The translations under genes were made by a program, and so were the position numbers. The notes beneath the pieces were generated by a model that saw only the letters and a program-made list of their open reading frames with translations, had not been told where the DNA came from and did no database searches. A stretch of DNA of 64,000 nt from Flavobacterium gyeonganense (GTDB lineage: Bacteria; Bacteroidota; Bacteroidia; Flavobacteriales; Flavobacteriaceae), in the NCBI RefSeq assembly GCF_029625295.1, contig NZ_CP121112.1, positions 4,960,001 through 5,024,000 of the forward strand, given 5' to 3'. Shown here piece after piece: positions 54,574 to 63,935 of this stretch (position 1 is the stretch's first letter; each line of letters starts with the position of its first letter).

Positions 54574-56010
54574 ATGAAAACTACCAGAAACCTATTACTT
54601 TTAATTACGCTAATTTCATTGTGTGCCTGTAAAAAGAATGCAAAAGAAGAAAAAGCTACTTACACAGCTGTAAAAAATAGCGTCACTGCTTCCGAGTGTT
54701 TAGCTCCTGCTAACTGGTTTACAATCGTAAACAACACCCGCCAGACTCCTCCGCCAAATGAAGGACCAACAAGCGTATTTGCGAACAATGCAACAGTAAC
54801 TAATTGTGACTTTCATCAATGGTCATGGCAAAAATTTCTTTGGCTTACGAATGAGGTAAATGGGATTCCATTCTTTTTGACTAATATGATTCAGGTGAAT
54901 GCGGCTGGTCAGAAATTAGATCCAAGTAATGGAATAGTTTTAACAGATACTGCCCAGGCAAGTTCTACTACTGATATTTTAAAAACTCCTGCTGTTCCAA
55001 AATCAGCTACAGTTTATTATTCTATATTCATGGATAATCTTCTTTACTCAACCATGCTAAAATATGGTCCTGTAGCAAAAAATGATCCCTCAAAAATAAA
55101 AGAAATGACTTTTCCTGTAGGTTCATTAGAACTAAAAACATCCTGGATTGATGCCAGTATTCTCAAAGATCCGTCTTCTTATTTTGTTACTCAGGGGGTA
55201 ATTAATGGTGTAAAAACAAAAGTGGCTCTTTTAGGAATGCACGTAGTAGGAGTTGTAGAAAATCATCCCGAATTTGTATGGGCTACATTCGAACATGAAA
55301 ATCTTGCTCCTGCTTACGACTGGTCAAAAGCTACACCAACAACCGATGCTCCGGTAACCAGTACAGTTGACTATCCGTTTTTTAATAAAAACAGCACGGC
55401 AACAGTTAAGAATATAACTTCAGGAAATGGTATTTATACTGATGTTTTCTCACTTTATAAATATGGTGTACCTGTTGAAAAAGCAATGAAAGGTTCTTTT
55501 AATGTTCAGCTTTTCATGAAAACAAGTCAAAATGGTTCAGAAAACTTAAACAATATTCGAACTATTAATCAAAGCGTCAAGTCACAGCTACAAGGCATTT
55601 GGAATAATTATTTTTATAATGGTTCAATATGGATTAATACAGCCGGGTATAAAACCCCTCAGCAACAGGCTGCATTATTAAATTCGTTAAGCTATAATCT
55701 TTCAAATTCAGAACCCGGAAAATTGACAAGGGGCTCAGTTGCAGCCTACAACATTACTATGGAAACTTATGTTCAGGCAGGGTTTTCTCCAACATCCATA
55801 CATCAGACTTCAGTAGATGACCTTGTTAACTGTTTCTCCTGCCATAATACCTATTATAATACTAATAATGTTTCGCCACTTTATTTTAGCCATGTTTTTA
55901 CAGGATATGTACAAAATCTTCAGGGTTTAAACAGAAAACAAATCAAGCAGGAACATGTTAAGGAAATTGTTAGGGAATTTAATTTACGTTTAAAATTAAA
56001 AACTAAATAA
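54574..56010 (+). CDS. lipoprotein with one heme-binding CxxCH motif
   Basis: 478 residues. Lipobox SLCAC at about residues 15-19. A long domain (FHQWSWQKFLWLTNEVNG; MHVVGVVENHPEFVWATFEHEN) has no family I know. Near the C-terminus VNCFSCHNTYY (about 422-432) is a c-type cytochrome motif; a single covalent heme could be bound there. Ends EIVREFNLRLKLKTK. The gene stands alone, with a terminator after it, about 250 bp behind the small membrane gene. Electron-transfer or oxidoreductase role is a guess. Confidence 0.75.
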   Translation: MKTTRNLLLLITLISLCACKKNAKEEKATYTAVKNSVTASECLAPANWFTIVNNTRQTPPPNEGPTSVFANNATVTNCDFHQWSWQKFLWLTNEVNGIPFFLTNMIQVNAAGQKLDPSNGIVLTDTAQASSTTDILKTPAVPKSATVYYSIFMDNLLYSTMLKYGPVAKNDPSKIKEMTFPVGSLELKTSWIDASILKDPSSYFVTQGVINGVKTKVALLGMHVVGVVENHPEFVWATFEHENLAPAYDWSKATPTTDAPVTSTVDYPFFNKNSTATVKNITSGNGIYTDVFSLYKYGVPVEKAMKGSFNVQLFMKTSQNGSENLNNIRTINQSVKSQLQGIWNNYFYNGSIWINTAGYKTPQQQAALLNSLSYNLSNSEPGKLTRGSVAAYNITMETYVQAGFSPTSIHQTSVDDLVNCFSCHNTYYNTNNVSPLYFSHVFTGYVQNLQGLNRKQIKQEHVKEIVREFNLRLKLKTK

Positions 56011-56046
56011 CCCAACCTTACTTTAAAAGAAATCACAAATTATAAA

Positions 56047-56081
56047 ATGTAAAACCACAGGCTTTTGTCTGTGGTTTTATG
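56047..56081 (+). terminator. terminator after the CxxCH lipoprotein gene
   Basis: AAAACCACAG and CTGTGGTTTT stem around GCTTTTGT. Confidence 0.8.
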
Positions 56082-56236
56082 CATTATACATAAACTCAAT
56101 AATAAAAACCCAACCTTTTTTTCGATATTTAATTTAAAAATTGGAGTAATAAACTAAGGTTTAATTGACTTACTGATAAAGTTGTAGTATAAAAAACAAT
56201 TAATACTTTAAAAATTAAGTGTTAACTGTTTTTTTT

Positions 56237-56252
56237 AATTGACATATCAATT
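56237..56252. promoter_or_regulatory. probable MarR operator
   Basis: AATTGACATATCAATT is palindromic in 14 of 16 positions and overlaps a possible -7 box TATATTTG (56252-56259), 23 bp before the MarR ATG. Size and position fit an autoregulatory MarR site. Confidence 0.5.
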
Positions 56253-56274
56253 ATATTTGTATCAAATATTTTAC

Positions 56275-56709
56275 ATGAAAAAAAATAAAACTGTAACAGT
56301 TCTTTACACTGTTGAACAAACTATAAAGGAATATAGAAAAATATCACAGAAAAATATAAGCCAGGTAACGAATGATATTACCATTGATCAATGCTTATTA
56401 TTGATGTTTCTTAACAATAATGCTACTCTTTCACAAAAAGAAATTGCAGAATTAATTTTTAAAGATAATGCTTCTGTTACCCGAATAATTGAATTAATGG
56501 TAAAAAAGGATTATTTAATCAGAAATATAAATCCTCTAGACAGAAGGAAGTTCAATCTGGAAATAACTCCTAAAGGAAAGAAAACGATAGAGCTTTTAAC
56601 GCCAATCATAAGCCAAAACAGGCAAACTGCACTTCAAGGCTTTTCAATTGATGAAATTGAATTATTAGATAAATTACTCACAAAAATAATCACTAATTGT
56701 AAAAAATAG
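56275..56709 (+). CDS. MarR family transcriptional regulator
   Basis: 144 residues from the ATG opening MKKNKTVTVLYTVEQ; a longer start at 56239 would lie inside the operator. Winged helix: ATLSQKEIAELIFKDNASVTRIIELMVKKDYLIR, then wing NPLDRRKFNLEITPKGK. The stop is followed by one base and the ATG of the serine hydrolase, so the two form an operon and the regulator likely controls it. Confidence 0.92.
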   Translation: MKKNKTVTVLYTVEQTIKEYRKISQKNISQVTNDITIDQCLLLMFLNNNATLSQKEIAELIFKDNASVTRIIELMVKKDYLIRNINPLDRRKFNLEITPKGKKTIELLTPIISQNRQTALQGFSIDEIELLDKLLTKIITNCKK

Positions 56710-56710
56710 A

Positions 56711-58092
56711 ATGAAAAAATTTACCTCACCAAAGAAATCATTACAAGCTTTTATATTTCTACTTTTTACATCATTAATTTTTGGACAAAAGAATGTATCA
56801 GCCAATCTTGCAAAATATATGCAGGCACAAGTTGATATTAATCAATTTAGTGGAACAGTATTAATAACAAAAAACGATACTGTTTTACTTAAAAAAGCCT
56901 ATGGTTTAGCTGACTACGAATGGAATATCAAAAACACCACAGACACAAAATTCAGTTTGGCTTCAGTAACCAAACAATTTACAGCCGCTGCAATTTTACA
57001 ACTGGCAGACAAAAAAAAACTGTCACTTACTGATAAATTAAATAAGTTTTTTCCAGACTTTCCAAAAGGAGATAGTATCTCAATTCACATGTTACTTTGC
57101 CATATGTCAGGATTACAAATGGATTATGATGAATTATATTTAAGCAAAGTGGCCATAACACAGGAAGAAGTAAAAAGGCATATTCTACTAAAAGATATTA
57201 TTACGCAGGATGATGCATTAAAATATATTGAAAAAAAACACTTTTGTTTTCACCCGGTACTAATACAGCTTACAGTAATATAGGTTATTATTTACTTGCT
57301 CGTATTATTGAAAAAGTATCAAACAAAACCTATGCTGATTATTTAAAAGTGAACATTTTTGAGAAATGCAAAATGAATAATTCAGGCGTAATCACTAACG
57401 ATGAATTAATATCTCATAAAGCAAGAAATTATATCCGGTCAGAAAATAAATATTTGAACAATCCTTATATTAATTGGGAATTTAATATCGGGCATGATGG
57501 AATTTATTCTACTGTTGAAGACCTGGTCTTATGGGACAAAGCGCTTTACGGAACAACAATTTTAACAACAGAGATGAAGAAGCTTATGTTTACTTCTTAT
57601 AATGAACAAAATTGGGGATATGGTTTTATGATTAACCCTTTTTATAACCACGGACATCAGCTAATTGCTCATGATGGCGGTTTTTTTGGAGCAATGACTT
57701 CTCTCAATCGATTTACAAATGACCATGTATTTATAACTGTTTTATCGAATAATCAATCATTGTCACATATTATTGCTTATGGGCTATCGGGAATTATGTT
57801 TCAAAAAGATGTAGAAATTCCCTACAAACACTATCGAACTAAAATAGATACTTCACTATATGACAAATATAAAGGCAAGTATGACAACAATATTGAAATA
57901 CTAAAAATTGACGACAAACTTTATTACAACAGTATAGAAACAGAACTCATTCCTGAATCCAAAACGAAATTTTTCAGATCAGACAATAACGACAGAACAA
58001 TTGAATTTATTAAGGAAAAATCAGACAATTATAATGCTGTAATTATTACGAACGGAGGAGTAAAAGAAATTGTTAAAAGAAGCATTCCCTAA
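56711..58092 (+). CDS. secreted serine hydrolase (beta-lactamase/class C-like), frameshifted
   Basis: About 460 residues after repair. Signal peptide ending TSLIFGQ, then FSGTVLITKNDTVLLKKAYGLAD, the catalytic SxxK in FSLASVTKQFTAAAILQ and the YxN motif in AYSNIGYYLLARII. A C-terminal domain (about 340-460) follows. The frame breaks at an A8 run near 57231-57238; nine A give YIEKKTLLFSPGTNTAYS. Family members hydrolyse D-Ala peptides, esters or beta-lactams; resistance cannot be assumed. Cotranscribed with the MarR gene. Confidence 0.88.
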
Positions 58093-58232
58093 AAAGTACA
58101 AACTGATAAATCATTTAAATAGTAGTTAAATTACCTATATGAAAATATACACAAACTTCTGCATTCACAAAATAGCCAGGCTTTGAACTAAAATGAATAT
58201 AAAACAAGTAACTAATAAAAATCATAGCCAAC

Positions 58233-58270
58233 AGAAAAAAGCTGCTGGAAGTAATGCTTACAGCTTTTTC
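58233..58270 (+). terminator. terminator after the serine hydrolase gene
   Basis: AGAAAAAAGCTG and CAGCTTTTTCT pair around TGGAAGTAATGCTTA. Confidence 0.7.
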
Positions 58271-58293
58271 TATTTATAAAGGTACTAATGAAC

Positions 58294-58320
58294 TTGCATC
58301 AATATTTTGCAATAAATTTG
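58294..58320 (+). promoter_or_regulatory. promoter of the AraC/monooxygenase pair
   Basis: TTG (58294-58296), 16-bp spacer, TAAATTTG (58313-58320), 26 bp before the AraC ATG. Confidence 0.5.
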
Positions 58321-58346
58321 ACTTTCGTCTAACAACGAATACAAAC

Positions 58347-59102
58347 ATGAACAAAGACTTCTACTACAAAGCTATAGAGCCAGACGAACAACTTCTTGAT
58401 TTTGTAGAAAACATCGGGATGTTTCATAACAAGTCAGACAAACCCATGGAAGTGGTCTTACTGCCAGACGGAAGAATTGATTTGTTTTTTATGCAATCTG
58501 AATCTAATGCATTTCAAATTGCGCTTATTGGTCTTGAAAATGTACCTGAACAACAAATTATTCCGGCAAAAACACTTGCTTTTAAAATTAGTTTTAAACC
58601 TTTGGGAGTTGAATATCTTTTACAGACTTCTATTGCAGATATTTTAAACAGTGCCAAAATTTTACCAGAAAACTTTTGGGGTATTACCAATGAAGATTTG
58701 AAAAATTTTGATGTCTTTCACAATAAAATAGCCAGAAAATTAAAAGAACTGTTACCTAAAGAAACAGATGAAAGAAAACGCAAACTTTTTAAAATAGTTT
58801 ACGAGTCAAACGGTGAAGTAAAAATAAAAGAACTTTCAGAAAAAATATCCTGGGGCAGCAGGGAAATCAATCGTTATTTTAACAAGCAATTCGGTCTTTC
58901 ATTAAACGCCTTCTGCAAAATTTTGCGTTTCAAAGCATCACTAGAACATATTGCAAAGGGAAAACTCTTCCCAGAATTAAACTTTACAGATCAAACTCAC
59001 TTTATAAAAGAAATAAAGAAATTTTCAGGTGTAGTTCCCCGTGAATTATTAAAAAATAAAGATGACCGATTTATACTATTATCTGTTCTGAAACAGCAAT
59101 AA
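58347..59102 (+). CDS. AraC-type transcriptional regulator
   Basis: 251 residues from the ATG opening MNKDFYYKAIEPDEQLLD; an upstream in-frame start at 58254 would run through the promoter. DUF6597-like N-terminal domain (VVLLPDGRIDLFFM, KISFKPLGVEYLLQ) and C-terminal HTH with SEKISWGSREINRYFNKQFG and LNFTDQTHFIKEIKKFSG, VVPRELL. It lies 33 bp before the FAD monooxygenase and probably controls it. Confidence 0.88.
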   Translation: MNKDFYYKAIEPDEQLLDFVENIGMFHNKSDKPMEVVLLPDGRIDLFFMQSESNAFQIALIGLENVPEQQIIPAKTLAFKISFKPLGVEYLLQTSIADILNSAKILPENFWGITNEDLKNFDVFHNKIARKLKELLPKETDERKRKLFKIVYESNGEVKIKELSEKISWGSREINRYFNKQFGLSLNAFCKILRFKASLEHIAKGKLFPELNFTDQTHFIKEIKKFSGVVPRELLKNKDDRFILLSVLKQQ

Positions 59103-59135
59103 TTTTGTCCTCTATTAATTTTAAACAGGACAGAA

Positions 59136-60296
59136 ATGCTACTAGAAAATAAAAAAGTCGCTATTATTGGCGGCGGTCCGGGCGGACTTACCTTAGCCAG
59201 ACTTTTACAACTTCAAAATGTAAACGTAAAAGTGTATGAACGGGATGTCAATAAAGATGCACGTGTACAAGGTGCACCTCTGGATTTGCATGACGAATCA
59301 GGTTTAGCTGCAATCCATAAAGCCGGTTTATTTAATGAATTCCTAAATAATTTTCTGCCAGGAGCTGATAAAACCCTGATTACAGATGAAAATGGCACCC
59401 TATTTTTCAGTGATCACGAAACAAATATCGAACAGGATTTTGGCAACGAACATTTTCGCCCTGAAATAGACCGGGGTGCTTTGAGAAAAATTTTACTGGA
59501 ATCTTTAGAGCCCAAAACTGTTATCTGGGATAGTCATTTCGTCTCAATGGATAAGCAAAATGATGGCTGGCTAATTCATTTCAAAAACGGAAATTCTGTT
59601 TATGCTGATCTTGTGATTGGTTCAGATGGCGCCAATTCAAAAATTCGTCCTTATATTACAGATATCAAACCATTCTATTCAGGAATAACAATGCTTGAAG
59701 GCACAATTTATGATTCTGAAAAGTCTGCACCGGTTATTCATAAAATTTTAAATGGCGGAAAAATAATGGCTTTTGGCAACGAAAAAAATATTTTAATAGG
59801 TCAAAAAGGAGATGACTCTATTGGATTTTATGCAAGTTTCAGGGCATCTGAAAACTGGGCTGTTAACAACGATTTGGATTACACTGATAAAACACAAATC
59901 TTAAACTGGTTCAAAAACAGTTATCCTGAATGGAGCAATATCTGGTACGAACTATTCGAAAATGCGTCTGTACCATTCATTCCCCGTCTTATCAATTGTA
60001 TACCCTTAGACCAAACCTGGAAAACCCTGTCAAACGTTACAATCATTGGCGATGCTGCACATGTCATGCCTCCATTTGCCGGAGAAGGCGCTAATATGGC
60101 CATGCTTGATGCCTTGGAATTAAGTGAATATTTAACTTGTGATGATTATACTACAATAGCAGAAGCTATTTCTTTTTATGAAATAAACATGCGTAAAAGA
60201 GCATCAAAAGCAGCACAGGAATCACTTGAAAATGGGGAAAAAATGCATTCTGAAAATTCTCTAAAAACAATGTTGGCTTTTTTTAGTGAAGAATAA
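59136..60296 (+). CDS. TetX-like FAD-dependent monooxygenase
   Basis: 386 residues. FAD-binding VAIIGGGPGGLTLARLLQ at 8-25, conserved Arg in DRGALRKILLESL, VIGSDGANSKIRPYI, and the second FAD motif IIGDAAHVMPPFAGEGANMAMLDAL. Overall order and several stretches follow Tet(X) flavoprotein hydroxylases. The residues Tet(X) uses to hold tetracycline look different: by a by-eye alignment its substrate Gln is Glu (MLEGTI) and its His lies in an FGNEKN segment. A hydroxylase of another aromatic or planar compound is more likely. AraC gene directly upstream. Confidence 0.85.
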   Translation: MLLENKKVAIIGGGPGGLTLARLLQLQNVNVKVYERDVNKDARVQGAPLDLHDESGLAAIHKAGLFNEFLNNFLPGADKTLITDENGTLFFSDHETNIEQDFGNEHFRPEIDRGALRKILLESLEPKTVIWDSHFVSMDKQNDGWLIHFKNGNSVYADLVIGSDGANSKIRPYITDIKPFYSGITMLEGTIYDSEKSAPVIHKILNGGKIMAFGNEKNILIGQKGDDSIGFYASFRASENWAVNNDLDYTDKTQILNWFKNSYPEWSNIWYELFENASVPFIPRLINCIPLDQTWKTLSNVTIIGDAAHVMPPFAGEGANMAMLDALELSEYLTCDDYTTIAEAISFYEINMRKRASKAAQESLENGEKMHSENSLKTMLAFFSEE

Positions 60297-60496
60297 AAAA
60301 CTATTTTTTACATCTTCATCACTTGGTTACGGAAAATCAGTGATTATTTATGAAGAAAATTATTTTATATTCATAGTGAAAAAATTCCTACTTTGCGGAA
60401 ACTTTTACAATAGAAATATACAACATTCCAAAAGAATGTTCACATACAATATTTTTCAAAAAGTTAACCCAGTGTCTAAAAAATAAAAATAAACCT

Positions 60497-60925
60497 ATGA
60501 AACTATTCATTTCTACCTTATTTCTGCTTTGTAATGTTACTCTGTTTGCACAATCAAATCAATTCACTGGTGATTACATCCGTTCACTTAGCGAAGAAGG
60601 AAAGCATACAATCGAGTATAAATTGACTTTAAATCAGGATGGAACATTTTTATTTCATTCCTATTCAAAAATACAAAATGGAACACCACCAGAAGTAAAC
60701 AAATACGGAAAAGGAAAATGGAGCGTAAAAGATAATCTTATCAGTTTTTCGGCAAACAAACAAGAAGATTTCGATGATAAATATACTTTGGATTTTAATA
60801 AGTCAACAGCACGATTTATAACTAAAAGTCCAAGAGATAAAAGCGATAAAGTGGTTAAAACTAAACTTCAGTTTTTAGAATCTGGAATTTCATGGGTGCA
60901 AAGAATTGATCTTTTTAAAATATAA
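60497..60925 (+). CDS. small secreted protein, unknown
   Basis: 142 residues. Signal peptide ending VTLFAQS (about residue 19), then FTGDYIRSLSEEGKHTIEYKLTLNQDGTF and YGKGKWSVKDNLISFSANKQ, a lipocalin-like beta pattern. No lipobox. Follows the monooxygenase gene after 200 bp of AT-rich sequence. No named family. Confidence 0.7.
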   Translation: MKLFISTLFLLCNVTLFAQSNQFTGDYIRSLSEEGKHTIEYKLTLNQDGTFLFHSYSKIQNGTPPEVNKYGKGKWSVKDNLISFSANKQEDFDDKYTLDFNKSTARFITKSPRDKSDKVVKTKLQFLESGISWVQRIDLFKI

Positions 60926-61029
60926 TTCTACTTGCCGATTTTTACCGGAGGCCATGCAGATAGTATCTTAAAACCTTAGCAGCTTTTTTGTAAAAAATCC
61001 TTAATTTCGCTTTCAAACAACAAGAGAAA

Positions 61030-63339
61030 ATGAAGGTCTGTATTGCCGAAAAACCTAGTGTAGCAAGAGAAATTGCCGCCGTTCTGGGAGCCAACAACAA
61101 ACACGATGGCTATTATGAAGGTAACGGTTACGCTGTGACTTACACTTTTGGACATTTATGTACCTTAAAAGAACCCAATGATTACAAGCCTCACTGGAAA
61201 AGCTGGGATCTCAATAACCTTCCAATGCTTCCTGAAAAATTCGAAACTAAAGTAGTTCAGAATTCGGGTATTGAAAAGCAGTTTAAAATCATAAAAAGTT
61301 TATTCGACAAAGCTGAAATGGTCATCAACTGCGGTGATGCCGGTCAGGAAGGAGAACTTATTCAGCGCTGGGTGATGAACGAAGCACACTACAAAGGTGA
61401 GGTACAGCGTTTGTGGATATCGTCCCTAACTACCGAAGCCATAAAAGAAGGTTTTGAAAACCTAAAACCTTCAGCCAACTACGATAATTTATTCTACGCA
61501 GGGTTTTCAAGGGCTATTGGTGACTGGTTATTAGGCATGAATGCCACACGCTTGTACACGGTAAAACATGGGGGCTATAAACAGGTCTTATCTATTGGAC
61601 GTGTGCAGACACCAACTTTAGCAATGGTTGTTGACCGCTTTAAGGAAATCGAAAACTTCAGGCCTCAACCCTATTGGGAATTGCAGACTTTATACCGTGA
61701 AACACTTTTTAGTTATGAAGAAGGACGTTTCCTGAAAAAAGAAGACGGAGAAATTCTGGCAAAAAAAGTCAAAGAAAGCGAATTTGAAATTGTTTCTGTT
61801 GATAAAAAGAACGGAAATGAATATGCTCCGAAACTTTTTGATCTTACAGGTTTACAGGTTTATTGCAACCAAAAGTTTGGGTTTTCGGCAGAAGAAACAC
61901 TTAAAATTGCGCAAACATTATATGAGCAGAAAGTAATCACGTATCCTAGAGTTGATACCACTTTCTTACCCGGTGATATTTATCCGAAAGTACCCGGAAT
62001 TCTGCAAAAATTAACCCGTTATGCGGAATTGACTCAGCCTGTTTTAGAAAAGAAAATCAAGAAATCGCCAAAGGTCTTCAACGATAAAAAAGTAACAGAT
62101 CACCATGCGATTATCCCAACCGGAATCGAGATCAATCTGCCCTATAACCAGCAGCAGGTTTATGATATTATTACAAAGCGTTTTATTGCTGTTTTTTATG
62201 ATGATTGTCTGGTAGCTAATACAACCGTTATCGGAAAAGCAGCGGACGTAACTTTTAAGGCAACAGGAAAACAGATTCTTAAAAAGGGTTTTCGGGTGGT
62301 TTTTGAAGATCCGAATGCTAAAGAAAAAGAACCTGATTTACTACCAGGTTTTGTGGTGGGAGAAAAAGGTCCACACGAACCCTCATTTTTGCAAAAAGAA
62401 ACCAAACCGCCTAATCAGTTTACAGAAGCAACTTTATTACGTGCCATGGAAACGGCAGGAAAACAAGTCGATGACGAAGATTTGCGTGAGTTAATGAAAG
62501 AAAACGGAATCGGTCGCCCATCAACGCGTGCAAATATTATCGAAACCCTTTTCAAACGTCAGTATATCGTTCGAAACAAAAAACAGGTATTACCAACACC
62601 AACGGGAATCCAGCTTATTGAAATAATTCAGAACGAACTAATCAAGTCGGCCGAACTTACTGGTTCATGGGAAAAGCAGCTCAAAGACATTGAAAGAGGA
62701 ACTTTTACCGCCGGAGCTTTCATTAAGAATATGAAACGAATGGTGGAAGCTTTGGTAACCGAAGTCAGGAGCGAAACAAGACATGCTAATATTTCTCATA
62801 CCGCGACAATTCATACACCAGTTATAAAAACTGAAAAGGAGAAAAAGAAAGCTACCGGAATTTCAGCAGAAACTTGCCCAAAATGCCAAAAAGGAAGTTT
62901 AATTAAAGGGAAGTCGGCTTTTGGATGCAGTGAATACAAATCGGGTTGTAATTTTGTGCTGCCTTTTGTTTTTTATGATAAAAAAATTACAGAAAGTCAA
63001 TATATACGATTGATTCAAAAAGGTTCAACTGTCAACATAAAAGGCTTTAAATTCGAATCTGAAACAGTTGAAGGCTTAATTCGTTTTGAAGAAAATTACA
63101 AACTGAAGCTAGAACCAAAGAAAACTGATAAAAAAACGGAACCAAAAGAAAATCCGGATTCCTTAACCTGTCCAAAATGTAAAAAAGGAACAATTTTAAA
63201 AGGTAAAACCGCTTACGGCTGCGCAGAATATAAATCGGGTTGTGACTTTAAAGTAACTTTTGATGAAGTCAGGGCAAAACTAAAAGATCAAAAACCGACA
63301 AAAGAATTGGTGTATTCAATTCTTTGTGGTGAAACGTGA
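61030..63339 (+). CDS. topB: DNA topoisomerase III
   Basis: 769 residues. Type IA topoisomerase that decatenates single-stranded DNA. TOPRIM domain KVCIAEKPSVAREIAAVLG and INCGDAGQEGELIQRWV; active-site Tyr305 in KVITYPRVDTTFL; GIGRPSTRANIIETL. Two C-terminal repeats follow a CPKCxKGxxxKGKxAxGCxEYKSGC pattern (about 617-640 and 714-737), zinc-finger-like for DNA binding. A common helicase-partner topoisomerase of Bacteroidota, not on a mobile element here. Confidence 0.96.
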   Translation: MKVCIAEKPSVAREIAAVLGANNKHDGYYEGNGYAVTYTFGHLCTLKEPNDYKPHWKSWDLNNLPMLPEKFETKVVQNSGIEKQFKIIKSLFDKAEMVINCGDAGQEGELIQRWVMNEAHYKGEVQRLWISSLTTEAIKEGFENLKPSANYDNLFYAGFSRAIGDWLLGMNATRLYTVKHGGYKQVLSIGRVQTPTLAMVVDRFKEIENFRPQPYWELQTLYRETLFSYEEGRFLKKEDGEILAKKVKESEFEIVSVDKKNGNEYAPKLFDLTGLQVYCNQKFGFSAEETLKIAQTLYEQKVITYPRVDTTFLPGDIYPKVPGILQKLTRYAELTQPVLEKKIKKSPKVFNDKKVTDHHAIIPTGIEINLPYNQQQVYDIITKRFIAVFYDDCLVANTTVIGKAADVTFKATGKQILKKGFRVVFEDPNAKEKEPDLLPGFVVGEKGPHEPSFLQKETKPPNQFTEATLLRAMETAGKQVDDEDLRELMKENGIGRPSTRANIIETLFKRQYIVRNKKQVLPTPTGIQLIEIIQNELIKSAELTGSWEKQLKDIERGTFTAGAFIKNMKRMVEALVTEVRSETRHANISHTATIHTPVIKTEKEKKKATGISAETCPKCQKGSLIKGKSAFGCSEYKSGCNFVLPFVFYDKKITESQYIRLIQKGSTVNIKGFKFESETVEGLIRFEENYKLKLEPKKTDKKTEPKENPDSLTCPKCKKGTILKGKTAYGCAEYKSGCDFKVTFDEVRAKLKDQKPTKELVYSILCGET

Positions 63340-63368
63340 AAAGTTAAATGGTAGATGTTAAAGGATAC

Positions 63369-63396
63369 ACATTTCACATTTCACATTTCACATTTC
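63369..63396 (+). repeat. short tandem repeat ACATTTC x4
   Basis: Four exact copies of the 7-bp unit ACATTTC, followed by ACA, in the spacer after topB. No terminator is seen there. Confidence 0.8.
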
Positions 63397-63458
63397 ACAA
63401 ATAAACAATTCTTTTTTCATACTTTAGTAACTCAATACAAAATCAAAAACTTCCAGAT

Positions 63459-63935
63459 ATGTTTCAGAAAATTACTCTTTCAGTTCTTATAATAGCTTTC
63501 GTTTCCTGCCAGAAAAAAGAAACCGTTGAAAAAGACAAAATCAAAAAAGCAGACTGGCTAATCGGAAACTGGGAAAATACATCTCCGGATGGGGTTTTGA
63601 CCGAAAACTGGGAAAAAGTAAACGACAGTACTTTTTCGGCTACTTCTTATTTTATTAAAGGAAAAGATACTTTGCATTTTGAAAGTATTATTCTGGCTCA
63701 ATTAGGCGAAACACTGACTTACAAAGCAACAGTAAAAGGTCAAAATGAAGACAAACCTGTTTCTTTCCCTTCTACTCTGGAATCAGACAAACAATTGGTT
63801 TTCGAAAATCCGAAACACGATTATCCCCAAAAAATTACTTATACAAAAGGTGCTAATAACATTTTGACTGCAGAGATTTCCGGGAAATTGCAAGGAAAAT
63901 TGACTACGGAGAGGTTTATTTTGAAGAAGAAATAA
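63459..63935 (+). CDS. DUF6265 lipoprotein
   Basis: 158 residues. Lipobox FVSC (Cys17). DUF6265 hallmarks: WLIGNWENTSPDGVLTENWE, then DSTFSATSYFIKGKDTLHFE and FENPKHDYPQKITY. A small lipid-anchored beta-barrel protein of unknown function. Last gene of the window. Confidence 0.88.
   Translation: MFQKITLSVLIIAFVSCQKKETVEKDKIKKADWLIGNWENTSPDGVLTENWEKVNDSTFSATSYFIKGKDTLHFESIILAQLGETLTYKATVKGQNEDKPVSFPSTLESDKQLVFENPKHDYPQKITYTKGANNILTAEISGKLQGKLTTERFILKKK

Noticed and set aside
59136..60296. Tetracycline resistance gene tet(X)
   Set aside because: Only family-level similarity. Key substrate-contact positions appear different, so no resistance is claimed.
60286..60486. 66-residue frame after the monooxygenase gene
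   Set aside because: Starts at GTG inside the previous gene, has no domain, signal or ribosome site, and its composition is that of AT-rich spacer.
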